Assembly (NCBI GenBank): GCA_018816815.1
Contig: JAHIVD010000005.1
Coordinates: forward strand, 1-29,470
Length of the DNA stretch: 29,470 nucleotides
Source: Patescibacteria group bacterium
Lineage (GTDB): Bacteria; Patescibacteriota; Microgenomatia; Daviesbacterales; UBA10151
Reading direction: 5' to 3'
In this document: positions 22,268 to 29,470 of the stretch, piece by piece
Layout: every line of letters starts with the position of its first letter
Numbering within the stretch: the first letter of the stretch is position 1
The notes under the pieces: generated by a model
Database searches by the model: none
The model's input: only the letters and a program-made list of their open reading frames with translations
What the model was told of the DNA's origin: nothing
Made by a program: the position numbers and the translations under genes

Positions 22268-23407
22268 TTAGTCTGAAAAGATTTTGATATATTCGTTATA
22301 AATATATGATTGCCCATATTTTATATCTTTATCCTTGGGAGAAAGTATACCCATCCTAATAAACCGATCAATCACCTGTTGAGCGCCCGCCCTTGTAAAC
22401 CCAGTCCATTCGTGAATAGTAGACACATTTACAATTGGTTGGCCGTACAGCTTAGGCAAAATCATCGCTGCGCTTTCTGAAGCCCTTTTACTGAGCTTTT
22501 GAATTTTAATCATATCCTTCTCTCTTAGTTTAGTAATTTTATCTACAATACTGATAGCTTCAGTAGCGATTTCTATAACTCCGTCCAGAAAGAACTCTAT
22601 CCATTCATCGACTTCACCATCATGATAACCAGCAAGTTTTTCATGGTAGAGTTTTTGATGTTTTTTAAAATAAGAGGATAAAAAGAGTACTGGTTTTTCT
22701 AAATACCCTTCTTTCCATAAATAGAAAGTAATAATCATTCTGCCTGTCCGGCCGTTTCCGTCTAAGAATGGATGGATTGTTTCAAATTGTGAATGAATCA
22801 AACCAGCCTTGATAACAGTTGGTGTTGTATCTTCAGTGTTAACAAAAATTTCTAGATCATCTAATGCCCGCTGCATTTCTTTAACAGGAGGCGGCACAAA
22901 ACGGGCATTATCAGGTCTTGTTCCCTGAATCCAGTTTTGACTTTTACGAAATTCCCCAGGATTACTAAAATGAGTTACCCTTGCCCCCTTTATAAGTTGT
23001 TTATGAAGTTCTCGAATAAAACGGAGAATAAAAGGAAAATTATCCGAGGTAACTCTCTCGATACCATAGTTTAGAGCCTTTATATAATGCAGAATGTCAT
23101 CAACATCTTCTGGAATATTAGTACTTGCTTTTACCTCAGCTTCAATTGCGTCTACCATAGTTGCCATTGTTCCTTCAATTTGACTTGAAGAAGCAGCGTC
23201 CTTTCTGAGGTACATGAGCAAAAAAAAGTCGGAATCTGGTAATAGTTTGGTGATACCGTCTAATTTTCCGAGCAATCGGGTTGCTTCGTTATTTTTTTTC
23301 AGTATTTGAGCATTAAAATTAAAACCTTCTTTTGGAGGGAATGGATTTGGGATAAAAGCCTTAAATCCTTCCTTTTGATCTTTGATTGTACCAATATTTA
23401 ATTTCAC
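22268..23407 (-). CDS. Fic-domain protein (probable AMP-transferase) with built-in inhibitory helix
   Basis: Fic proteins usually transfer AMP from ATP to hydroxyl side chains of target proteins. The 379 residues contain a Fic N-terminal domain, the inhibitory helix SSQIEG (S74 to G79, with E78 as the blocking Glu) and the catalytic loop HPFLDGNGRTGR (H212 to R223) intact. A C-terminal winged-helix-like region (about 320-379, with TIHEWTGFTRAGAQQVIDRF) suggests DNA binding. The inhibitory motif lies before the Fic core, as in class II. The start is GTG, under a strong promoter surrounded by inverted repeats. An hsdR remnant follows one base after the stop. Fic genes are often found inside type I restriction loci, so this is probably a leftover of one. 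Confidence 0.88.
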   Translation of the reverse strand: MKLNIGTIKDQKEGFKAFIPNPFPPKEGFNFNAQILKKNNEATRLLGKLDGITKLLPDSDFFLLMYLRKDAASSSQIEGTMATMVDAIEAEVKASTNIPEDVDDILHYIKALNYGIERVTSDNFPFILRFIRELHKQLIKGARVTHFSNPGEFRKSQNWIQGTRPDNARFVPPPVKEMQRALDDLEIFVNTEDTTPTVIKAGLIHSQFETIHPFLDGNGRTGRMIITFYLWKEGYLEKPVLFLSSYFKKHQKLYHEKLAGYHDGEVDEWIEFFLDGVIEIATEAISIVDKITKLREKDMIKIQKLSKRASESAAMILPKLYGQPIVNVSTIHEWTGFTRAGAQQVIDRFIRMGILSPKDKDIKYGQSYIYNEYIKIFSD

Positions 23408-23413
23408 AGTTTA

Positions 23414-23483
23414 TTTACATCTTTTTTGAGATGTAAACAAAGTATATAGGTTTGTATACATTTAGTCAAGTAATGTATACAAA
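23414..23483 (-). promoter_or_regulatory. fic promoter with two perfect inverted-repeat operators
   Basis: Minus strand TTGACT (23469-23464), 17 bases, TATACT (23446-23441), both 5/6. A perfect 12-bp inverted repeat (TTTGTATACATT at 23451-23462 and its complement at 23472-23483) brackets the -35 box, with one arm in the spacer. A second perfect inverted repeat, 9 bp (TTTACATCT at 23414-23422 and AGATGTAAA at 23429-23437), covers the transcription start and the 5' leader. Both share TGTA-type half-site ends. The arrangement suggests tight repression, perhaps by the winged-helix end of Fic itself or a lost controller. Confidence 0.65.
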
Positions 23484-23686
23484 GTTTATTGCTCTCCAGC
23501 AAATACTTTGCTCAAAATAGACTACATAAATTCTTCTACGTCTGATTATTTTTGCTTATAATTCTCCTTTAGCTTTTGGGTTTCAACAGAAAACACATCA
23601 AGTTTTCTAATAATCTGTTTTTGATTAGAAATGAACGCGATATGCGGTATGTTGAACAAGGGTCTCTCTTCTGATACGCTTAACTC

Positions 23687-25177
23687 ATGGATCAAGCTGC
23701 CCAAGTTTCTCCTGAGAAACAAACATCCAGGAAAATACTGCATTTTAAAGTTGCCCTTGTGATAATTTTTGCAGTTTTCTTTCCCTGCATGCTAGGTTTA
23801 TTTTTCCAGCTTACCGGCTTACTCTATATTTTAGCAGCGGCAATAAGTGCTGTTTTAGCTATTGTATTACTTTTTTGGATCTTAACTCCTTTGGGTATAC
23901 TCGTTAAAAGTACAAGGACGTTTGCCGACGGCAATCTGAATCATCGGATTGATTTGAGGTCTGGTGATGAATTCGAAGATGTTGGAAATTCATTCAATAC
24001 CATGGCAGAAAAACTTTCTGCCAGAATCCAAAAGATTGAAAATGATAAGGCAATTGCAATTTCGGAAAAAAATAAATTTGATGAAATCTTATCATCAGTG
24101 ATTGACGGAATTATTGCACTGGATTTTAACAAAAATATCATGTTTTTAAATAAAGCTTCAGAAGAATTAATAGGTCTTAGGAAATCAGATGTTTTAGGTA
24201 AATCAATTGATCAAATTATCCGTCTATTCTCCGGACAAGAAGAAATCCTGCCTAAAAACTACTGTCAGGAAAGTTTTAATCAAACAGCAAAACTTGTAGG
24301 AAAAGACGGCAAACAAGCAAAAGTCAATCTGATGACTACACAGATCAACGGCACGGTACAAACTAATCTAAACTGTATTTTAATAATCCATGATCTGTCC
24401 AAAGAAGAGGAATTGGAACAAATGAAATTGGATTTTGTATCAATGGCATCGCATGAGCTAAAAACACCATTAACCAGTATTGTTGGTTATCTATCCGTAT
24501 TTCTTGATGAAAACAAAGACAAAATCCCTGCAGAAAGTCTAGAACTGTTAAATAAAACATTTATAGCTGCCAAACAACTTCAAGTCCTGATTCAGAATCT
24601 ACTGAATGTCAATAAAATTGAAAAAGAACAGTTATCTGTTTCTCCGCAACCAACTGATTATCTACCTATATTAACTAAAGCTGTTGAGGATTTAAGAAGT
24701 CAGGCTACTCAAAAAAATATTGTCTTGAGTGTGGTTTCACCAACTGAAACATTACCCAAGGTTATTGCTGACCCTATCAGAATAAACGAGGTAATAACCA
24801 ACCTTATCTCTAATGCAATAAACTACACTAATCCAAATGGGAAAATAGCAGTTTCTGTAAAAGTTTCCCCTAACAATATTACAACTACTGTTTCGGACAC
24901 TGGTATCGGAATTCCAAATGAAGCAATTCCGCGTCTTTTTAGTAAATTCTTCAGGGTTCCCAACGCATCACAACAAGCAAACAAAGGCACAGGCTTAGGC
25001 CTGTATATATCTAAATCAATTGTAGAAAAACTTCACGGTAAAATCTGGGTTGAATCAGAACCAGGAAAAGGCAGTAAATTTTCCTTTACCTTGCCAATTA
25101 TAACTGTCAGTACCAGTGTTTTGAAAAACAACAAATTTGTTTCAGGAGCTATTCAATCTGGGGCTTTGAATTATTAA
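23687..25177 (+). CDS. Membrane sensor histidine kinase (HAMP-PAS-HisKA-HATPase)
   Basis: This 496-residue sensor has two adjacent membrane helices (about 20-42 and 45-68) with almost no external loop, so it may sense the membrane or an internal signal. HAMP (about 69-120), PAS (about 125-240, with VIDGIIALDFNKNIMFLNKA) and the dimerisation domain with H256 in ASHELKTPL follow. The ATPase domain shows the N-box (INEVITNLISNAINYT), DTGIGIP and GTGLGLYISK. The C-terminal 25 residues are not conserved. TTGAAC (23652-23657) and a weak TACGCT 17 bases later precede the ATG by six bases. No gene is seen in 23484-23686. The receiver-only gene 23 bases downstream is the obvious partner. Confidence 0.92.
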   Translation: MDQAAQVSPEKQTSRKILHFKVALVIIFAVFFPCMLGLFFQLTGLLYILAAAISAVLAIVLLFWILTPLGILVKSTRTFADGNLNHRIDLRSGDEFEDVGNSFNTMAEKLSARIQKIENDKAIAISEKNKFDEILSSVIDGIIALDFNKNIMFLNKASEELIGLRKSDVLGKSIDQIIRLFSGQEEILPKNYCQESFNQTAKLVGKDGKQAKVNLMTTQINGTVQTNLNCILIIHDLSKEEELEQMKLDFVSMASHELKTPLTSIVGYLSVFLDENKDKIPAESLELLNKTFIAAKQLQVLIQNLLNVNKIEKEQLSVSPQPTDYLPILTKAVEDLRSQATQKNIVLSVVSPTETLPKVIADPIRINEVITNLISNAINYTNPNGKIAVSVKVSPNNITTTVSDTGIGIPNEAIPRLFSKFFRVPNASQQANKGTGLGLYISKSIVEKLHGKIWVESEPGKGSKFSFTLPIITVSTSVLKNNKFVSGAIQSGALNY

Positions 25178-25200
25178 ACAATTAATATAAAATATATTAC

Positions 25201-25617
25201 ATGGATCAAGCGCCAAAGAAAATTCTGCTTGTTGAAGATGAAGATTTCATCAGGGAATTATATACAAGACAACTAATCAAAGCAGGATTTACTGTTAAAA
25301 GCGCAGTGGATGGCCAGGCCGGCTTAGAAGTACTCAAAAATGAAACTTTTGATTTACTTCTTTTGGATATTATGCTTCCGGGAATGAACGGCTTACAGCT
25401 TCTCCGGGAATTTAAAACCCAAAATCCAAACTCTCCAATGATCACCATCCTTTTAACAAATTTAGGTCAGGAAGCAGTTATAAAAGAAGGTTTTGAGTTA
25501 GGAGCCCAGGCTTATTTAATAAAAGCTTCCTATACGCCTGACCAGGTAGTTAATGAGGTAAAAAATGCGCTTTTCGGCAGCCAACCTCCCCCTCCAAATC
25601 CAACCCCAAACCAATAA
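25201..25617 (+). CDS. Receiver-only response regulator
   Basis: This 138-residue protein is a single CheY-like receiver. The acid pair is in VEDED (11-15), the phosphorylated residue is D56 in LLLLDIMLPGMNG, and the switch Thr and Lys lie in LLTNLG and YLIKAS. A Pro-rich tail of about 14 residues follows; there is no output domain. It must act through protein binding or phosphotransfer. It starts 23 bases after the kinase gene, with TATAAA at 25186-25191 nine bases before the ATG, so it may also have its own promoter. Both proteins begin MDQA, perhaps by chance. Its target is unknown. Confidence 0.9.
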   Translation: MDQAPKKILLVEDEDFIRELYTRQLIKAGFTVKSAVDGQAGLEVLKNETFDLLLLDIMLPGMNGLQLLREFKTQNPNSPMITILLTNLGQEAVIKEGFELGAQAYLIKASYTPDQVVNEVKNALFGSQPPPPNPTPNQ

Positions 25618-25646
25618 GTTTTCAGAAAATTATCTCGAGGACTCGT

Positions 25647-27650
25647 CTATATTAAAAACGGGACCATAAGCAAAGCAACAATGTTTACAACTTTAATCAT
25701 AGGGTTAATTGCCGGACCTGCAGTATCTTTATAAGGATCACCGATTGTATCTCCTGTAACTGCTGCTTTGTGGGCTTCAGAGCCTTTTCCGCCAAATTTA
25801 CCGCTCTCAATATACTTTTTGGCATTATCCCAAGCAGCGCCTCCTGTTGTCATGGAAACTGCCACAAAAATTCCGGTAACTATTGATCCAACCAGCATCC
25901 CTCCAAGCGCAACCGGTCCCAGCGCAAACCCAAGAATAATAGGGAATAAAACTGGAATTAAAGCAGGTATTAACATTTCTTTTTGTGCTGACTGAGTCAC
26001 AATATCAACACACTTTGCATAATCAGGCTTTGCCGTACCCTCCATAATCCCTTTTATTGTCTTAAACTGATGCCTTACTTCTTCAACTACTGCCCCTCCG
26101 GCCCGCCCTACAGCTTCCATTGCGAATGAAGCAAAAAGATAAGGCAGTGAACCGCCAATAAAAAGTCCTACCAAAACATTGGGGTCTGATAATGAAAAAA
26201 CCAGTTCCGAACCTTGAGAAGAAAATTCCTGAGCATATGCTGTGAATAAAACCATTGCTGCCAGTGCTGCCGAAGCAATCGCATATCCTTTTGTCACAGC
26301 CTTGGTCGTATTTCCAACAGCATCCAGCGGATCTGTCACATTGCGGACTTTTGAAGGAAGATTTGCCATCTCTGCAATTCCACCTGCATTATCTGTAATC
26401 GGACCAAACGCATCTATCGCAACTACAATTCCTGCCAAAGAAAGCATTGCCGCACTGGCCAGAGCAATCCCATAAAGGCCGGCAAACATAAAACTTAATA
26501 TTACTGCTGCAGAGATTAGAATTATCGGAGCAAAAGTTGAACGCATAGACAAAGCAAGTCCCGCAATAATATTGGTAGCATGACCTGTTTTAGAAGCTAA
26601 TCCCAAATTTTGAACAGGGGAGTACTCCATGCCTGTATAATATTCAGTAATCAATACCATTCCAGCAGTTACTAATATGCCGACTAAAGACGCCAGATAT
26701 AAATTAAGGACGCTTGTGATGCCATTATCACCCATCACACCGGACGTTACAGGATAGAATAAAACTGCGCAGACAACAGCAGTAACTATCATGCCTTTAT
26801 AAAGAGCTTTCATGATATTTTTACCTGTCAATTTAACAAAGAACGATCCTGCAATCGAAGCTAAAATTCCCATAGCAAGGATTAAGAGAGGAAACATCAC
26901 TGCTGCATTGTACCCGGGAAACAAGAGTTGACCTAAAATCATAGCGGCAATGGCAGTCACAATATAAGTTTCAAAAATATCTGCTGCCATCCCTGCACAA
27001 TCTCCAACATTATCTCCTACATTGTCAGCAATTACTGCCGGATTTCTTGGATCGTCTTCAGGGATCCCTGCTTCAATCTTTCCTACTAAATCCGCTCCAA
27101 CATCCGCGCCTTTAGTGAATATGCCTCCACCAAGCCTGGCAAAAACACTAATTAAAGAACCACCAAACCCCAATCCTATTAAAGATGTTAGATCACCGCT
27201 AGTGTATTGAAAAAAGCCGTAGACTGCAGCGAGCGCTAAACCTACCACTAGAAATCCTGTCACTGCCCCGCCTTTATAAGCTAAAATAAAAGCTTTGGAT
27301 AAACCTTTTTTAGCTTCCTCTGCCACACGGACATTGGCTCTCACTGCTACGCTCATCCCGATAAAACCAGCCAAAGCTGAAAGAAAAGCACCTACTGCAA
27401 AACCAATTGCGGTATTCTGCCCTATAACAAAATATATTAAAACTGCCAGCACAGCCGCAACCAAAGCAACAACCCTGTATTGTCTTTGCAAATATGCTGC
27501 TGCTCCAATCTGGATTGCTGAAGCAATCTCCTGCATTTTTTCATCACCTGGATCTTTTTTAAAAACCTCAACAATAAGCCATCCGCCATAAATAAGGGCT
27601 GCAGCAACAGAGATCCAGATTATTAAGTTTGCATTATCTAATATAAACAT
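25647..27650 (-). CDS. hppA: Membrane-bound proton-translocating pyrophosphatase, potassium-independent type
   Basis: HppA hydrolyses pyrophosphate and pumps protons across the membrane. At 667 residues with about 16 membrane segments it is standard length. The substrate site is intact: KGADVGADLVGK (180-191), and DNVGDNVGDCAGMAAD (209-224), with a further Asp-rich set near TDNAGGIAEM (419-428). The residue that separates the two classes is Lys (K450 in GNTTKAVTKG), the mark of potassium-independent proton pumps; potassium-dependent ones have Ala there. It would recover energy from pyrophosphate made by aminoacylation and nucleotide synthesis. It converges with the receiver gene with 29 bases between and no hairpin seen. 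Confidence 0.95.
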   Translation of the reverse strand: MFILDNANLIIWISVAAALIYGGWLIVEVFKKDPGDEKMQEIASAIQIGAAAYLQRQYRVVALVAAVLAVLIYFVIGQNTAIGFAVGAFLSALAGFIGMSVAVRANVRVAEEAKKGLSKAFILAYKGGAVTGFLVVGLALAAVYGFFQYTSGDLTSLIGLGFGGSLISVFARLGGGIFTKGADVGADLVGKIEAGIPEDDPRNPAVIADNVGDNVGDCAGMAADIFETYIVTAIAAMILGQLLFPGYNAAVMFPLLILAMGILASIAGSFFVKLTGKNIMKALYKGMIVTAVVCAVLFYPVTSGVMGDNGITSVLNLYLASLVGILVTAGMVLITEYYTGMEYSPVQNLGLASKTGHATNIIAGLALSMRSTFAPIILISAAVILSFMFAGLYGIALASAAMLSLAGIVVAIDAFGPITDNAGGIAEMANLPSKVRNVTDPLDAVGNTTKAVTKGYAIASAALAAMVLFTAYAQEFSSQGSELVFSLSDPNVLVGLFIGGSLPYLFASFAMEAVGRAGGAVVEEVRHQFKTIKGIMEGTAKPDYAKCVDIVTQSAQKEMLIPALIPVLFPIILGFALGPVALGGMLVGSIVTGIFVAVSMTTGGAAWDNAKKYIESGKFGGKGSEAHKAAVTGDTIGDPYKDTAGPAINPMIKVVNIVALLMVPFLI

Positions 27651-27761
27651 GATTTGATTTATTTAGTTTGTTCGTAAATTGAAATAATTGAAATTCATGA
27701 AAAATTATTGAGGCAGTATTAAGAATTTACATCATTACTGAAGAATTAGTCAAGAAGAAGC

Positions 27762-28127
27762 TTAAGTAGAATCATTAGTAGTATGTTGTCGTCTACTAAC
27801 AAGGTCACCCAATTGGCCAGCATTGTATGCTGCATTTACAGCCATACCATGTGCTGTATCTGTAACTTTCTGACGTAAACCAGCTTCATAATCACCGTCT
27901 CTTCCAGGTTGTTCCATTCTTTCTACTACCAATTTTACAACCTTACGAGCTTCTTCTCCTAACTGGCTAGTATCAGCAACTTTAAGCTCGTTTTGCACTG
28001 TTGCTAAAAAAGCATCCACTGCCGGTCTGTATGGAGATTCTTCTGTTCCCACAGTTTCTGCAGTTGCGCCTTGACCTGCAACTTCTGGAGATACTGGCGC
28101 TACATCTGGTGAATTTAGACCTGTCAT
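27762..28127 (-). CDS. Small acidic hypothetical protein next to the IS
   Basis: I do not recognise a family. I take the ATG at 28127 (MTGLNSPDVAPV, 121 residues). The longer frame up to 28193 runs into the left end of the insertion sequence and would not be native. The N-terminal 35 residues are rich in Ala, Pro, Glu and Thr; the rest looks helical with alternating charges (about 40-110). There is no membrane segment or signal peptide. A promoter (28165-28136) sits between the IS and the gene, so expression may have survived the insertion. hppA lies 111 bases downstream in the same direction; a functional link is not evident. Confidence 0.6.
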   Translation of the reverse strand: MTGLNSPDVAPVSPEVAGQGATAETVGTEESPYRPAVDAFLATVQNELKVADTSQLGEEARKVVKLVVERMEQPGRDGDYEAGLRQKVTDTAHGMAVNAAYNAGQLGDLVSRRQHTTNDST

Positions 28128-28135
28128 ATAATATA

Positions 28136-28165
28136 AGTAAATACTATTTCTATATTCCTTGTCAA
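28136..28165 (-). promoter_or_regulatory. Promoter of the hypothetical gene, beside the IS end
   Basis: Minus strand TTGACA (28165-28160, 6/6), 18 bases, TTTACT (28141-28136, 4/6), then the ATG eight bases later. The IS left end (28175) is nine bases upstream of the -35 box, so the core promoter was spared but any upstream operator would be lost. Confidence 0.45.
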
Positions 28166-28174
28166 GTACCCGAA

Positions 28175-28232
28175 TTGACTCACTAAGAATCACCCCCTAA
28201 TCTAATCGTTGCCTCACGGGTAATTCACCCCC
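28175..28232 (+). repeat. Left IS end: two tandem transposase-binding-type repeats
   Basis: The outer copy begins at 28175 and the inner at 28209. Both follow the pattern TTGxCTCA, about seven variable bases, then (A/T)TCACCCCC. They are probably the outer and inner transposase binding sites. Confidence 0.8.
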
Positions 28233-28258
28233 AAGGTTTTGAGATTCCCTGTCCGGTT

Positions 28259-28268
28259 AGGAGGTGAT
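28259..28268 (+). promoter_or_regulatory. Full-length Shine-Dalgarno of the transposase
   Basis: AGGAGGTGAT at 28259-28268 is complementary to the whole anti-Shine-Dalgarno end of 16S rRNA, with AGGAGG six bases before the ATG at 28271. Most other genes in the window lack any such site, which hints at foreign origin of the element. Confidence 0.8.
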
Positions 28269-28270
28269 TT

Positions 28271-29419
28271 ATGATTTCTAAAGTTGATAGGAAATATCTT
28301 TCCCAACTTCAAAACAGATATAAAACAGCTCGTAGAAAACAACGGATAATTATTCTGGATGAATTAACCAAAACCACAGGTTATGACAGAAAACATGCAG
28401 GGAAATTAGTTCGGGGCAAATATAGACACATAATGGGTGCAATTAAGCACCCTAGATCTTTGATATACACCAGGGAAGATGCAGATATTCTAGAGAAAGT
28501 CTGGGAACTTTTGGGCTGGATTGCCTCAAAAAGGTTAAAACCCTCCCTTTCTTTGGCTTTAGATCAACTAATCTTGGCAGGTAGGGTATCAATGTCTAAA
28601 GAGGATAGGAAAAGATTTGTCAAAATGAGTCCAGCCACTGTGGACAGACTACTGACCAGATACAAAAAGAGGGTAAACATCAGAGGAAGAAGCTATACCA
28701 AGCCCGGAACATTACTTAAAAGCCAGATACCAATAAGAACATTTAGTGAGTGGAATGAAAATAAAGTTGGATTTTTTGAGATTGATCTGGTTGGCCATGA
28801 TGGATCATTAGTTAAAGGTGATTTTGCCTGGACACTGGACTTTGTTGATGTTAAATCTGCCTGGACTGAACAGGCAGCTGTATTTAATAAAGCTCAAGTC
28901 CATGTGTTTGCCGGGATCCAGAGGATAAGAGCAAGATTACCTTTTCCTTTGCTTGGACTTGATTCAGATTCTGGAGCAGAGTTCATCAATGACCAGCTAT
29001 ATAGGTACTGTATTCAGGAACAGATTACATTTACCAGAGGCAGGCCTGGAAAGAAAAATGACAATCCATATATAGAGCAAAAGAATGACTCAATTGTCAG
29101 AAACTGGGTTGGGTATGGCAGGTTTGATACCCAACCCCAGGTTGATACACTCAATGAGCTATATGAACTTTTAAGATTATACACCAACTTTTTCCTGCCT
29201 GTCATGAAGCTAAAGAAAAAGATCAGGATTGGGAGTAAAATAAGAAAAGTTCATGACAGGGCAGCTACTCCCTACAAGAGAATTTTAAGGGCGAGAGATG
29301 TTTCAAAGAAGCTCAAGAATAAGTTAAAAGCTCAATATAAAACCTTAAACTTGGTTAAATTAAAAGAGCAGATTGATGAGGTTTTAAAAAGGCTAAAACC
29401 AACACCATTAAAAGGGTGA
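28271..29419 (+). CDS. DDE (integrase-core) transposase
   Basis: This 382-residue transposase has a basic N-terminal helix-turn-helix region (about 1-60, with TTGYDRKHAGKLVRG) and a second helical DNA-binding part to about 155. The rve-type catalytic core follows. Catalytic residues are D172 (FFEIDLVGHDG), D233 (LDSDSGAEF) and E269 (NPYIEQKND), with 35 residues between the last two, a DD(35)E core. A basic C-terminal tail ends the protein. It is intact, with a strong Shine-Dalgarno. The stop codon lies inside the inner right terminal repeat (29411-29435). I would place it among the rve-core transposases outside classical IS3 (an IS481 or unclassified ISNCY-like group), but the family name is uncertain. 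Confidence 0.88.
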   Translation: MISKVDRKYLSQLQNRYKTARRKQRIIILDELTKTTGYDRKHAGKLVRGKYRHIMGAIKHPRSLIYTREDADILEKVWELLGWIASKRLKPSLSLALDQLILAGRVSMSKEDRKRFVKMSPATVDRLLTRYKKRVNIRGRSYTKPGTLLKSQIPIRTFSEWNENKVGFFEIDLVGHDGSLVKGDFAWTLDFVDVKSAWTEQAAVFNKAQVHVFAGIQRIRARLPFPLLGLDSDSGAEFINDQLYRYCIQEQITFTRGRPGKKNDNPYIEQKNDSIVRNWVGYGRFDTQPQVDTLNELYELLRLYTNFFLPVMKLKKKIRIGSKIRKVHDRAATPYKRILRARDVSKKLKNKLKAQYKTLNLVKLKEQIDEVLKRLKPTPLKG

Positions 29420-29470
29420 TTTTCAAATGAGTCAACGAATGGCGTAAAGGGTGAATTACTCATGAGTCAA
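29411..29470 (-). repeat. Right IS end: two tandem transposase-binding-type repeats
   Basis: On the minus strand the outer copy starts at 29470 and the inner at 29435. Both begin TTGACTCA and end ATCACCCTTT or TTCACCCTTT. They mirror the left end with almost equal spacing (35 against 34 bases). Confidence 0.8.

Larger units (their letters stand above)
28175..29470 (+). mobile_element. Complete insertion sequence with doubled terminal repeats
   Basis: The element is 1,296 bases. Its left end carries TTGACTCA...ATCACCCCC (28175-28197) and a second copy TTGCCTCA...TTCACCCCC (28209-28232), 34 bases apart. Its right end carries the same motif inverted twice: 29411-29435 and 29446-29470, 35 bases apart. 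A single DDE transposase gene fills the interior. The right terminal copy finishes on the last base of the window, so the contig probably broke at a repeated element, and target duplication cannot be tested. The left terminal TTGACT may also act as a -35 box for the transposase. Confidence 0.85.

Noticed and set aside
21999..22271. A 90-codon plus-strand ORF
   Set aside because: The minus strand here translates into recognisable HsdR motifs, and the plus product shows no family likeness, so it is a shadow of the pseudogene.
20092..23407. CRISPR array or cas genes in the accessory region
   Set aside because: The repeats seen are only two or three copies, irregularly spaced, with genes between them. 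No cas-like protein is present.
25768..27591. Several plus-strand ORFs of 60-100 codons opposite hppA
   Set aside because: They lie wholly inside a conserved membrane protein gene on the other strand and are low-complexity Ala/Pro/Ser products typical of antisense frames.
28128..28193. N-terminal extension of the hypothetical protein to 143 residues
   Set aside because: The extra codons run across the promoter and into the IS terminal repeat, so they are not native.

Overview
The window looks like one contig of a small-genome bacterium of the Candidate Phyla Radiation (Patescibacteria, most like the Microgenomates group). This is inference: the DNA is AT-rich and densely packed, most genes lack a Shine-Dalgarno sequence, and it carries families common in that group (lamin-tail surface protein, several GT-C glycosyltransferases, a Pro/Thr/Ser-rich membrane protein, a stand-alone CofE-like ligase, a membrane pyrophosphatase). 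TGA is an ordinary stop here.

Layout. 1-9.5 kb: surface protein and tsaE, then an envelope-sugar block with three paralogous GT-C glycosyltransferases, a GalE-type epimerase and a CofE-like ligase, then glutamine synthetase. 9.6-14.3 kb (minus): secA, a CapA-like metallophosphatase, nnrD and glnA in one direction. 14.4-15.7 kb: Pro-rich membrane protein. 15.8-19.6 kb (minus): greA, then lysS-HD hydrolase-serS as a tight translation and nucleotide operon. 19.64-20.12 kb: the most unusual segment. A structured leader in front of greA and a tmRNA-like RNA gene are fired by two divergent near-consensus promoters sharing one -35 box, and a complete tRNA-Glu(CTC) lies inside the tmRNA-like gene.

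20.1-23.5 kb is accessory DNA abutting the tmRNA-like 3' end: a cytosolic C39-like peptidase, a zeta-toxin-like kinase with a coupled 61-residue protein, a wrecked type I restriction hsdR start, and a Fic protein under a promoter wrapped in perfect inverted repeats. tRNA-3'-end-like sequences and a shared promoter repeat punctuate this stretch like cassettes. 23.7-28.1 kb: histidine kinase and receiver-only regulator, a potassium-independent proton pyrophosphatase and a small hypothetical gene. 28.2-29.47 kb: a complete insertion sequence with doubled terminal repeats, whose right end coincides with the end of the window.

A recurring feature is that initiation codons sit 5 to 9 bases after a -10 box, so many mRNAs are probably leaderless. 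greA and the IS transposase are exceptions with real Shine-Dalgarno sequences. All motif, promoter and hairpin calls are by eye; no search or folding program was run.
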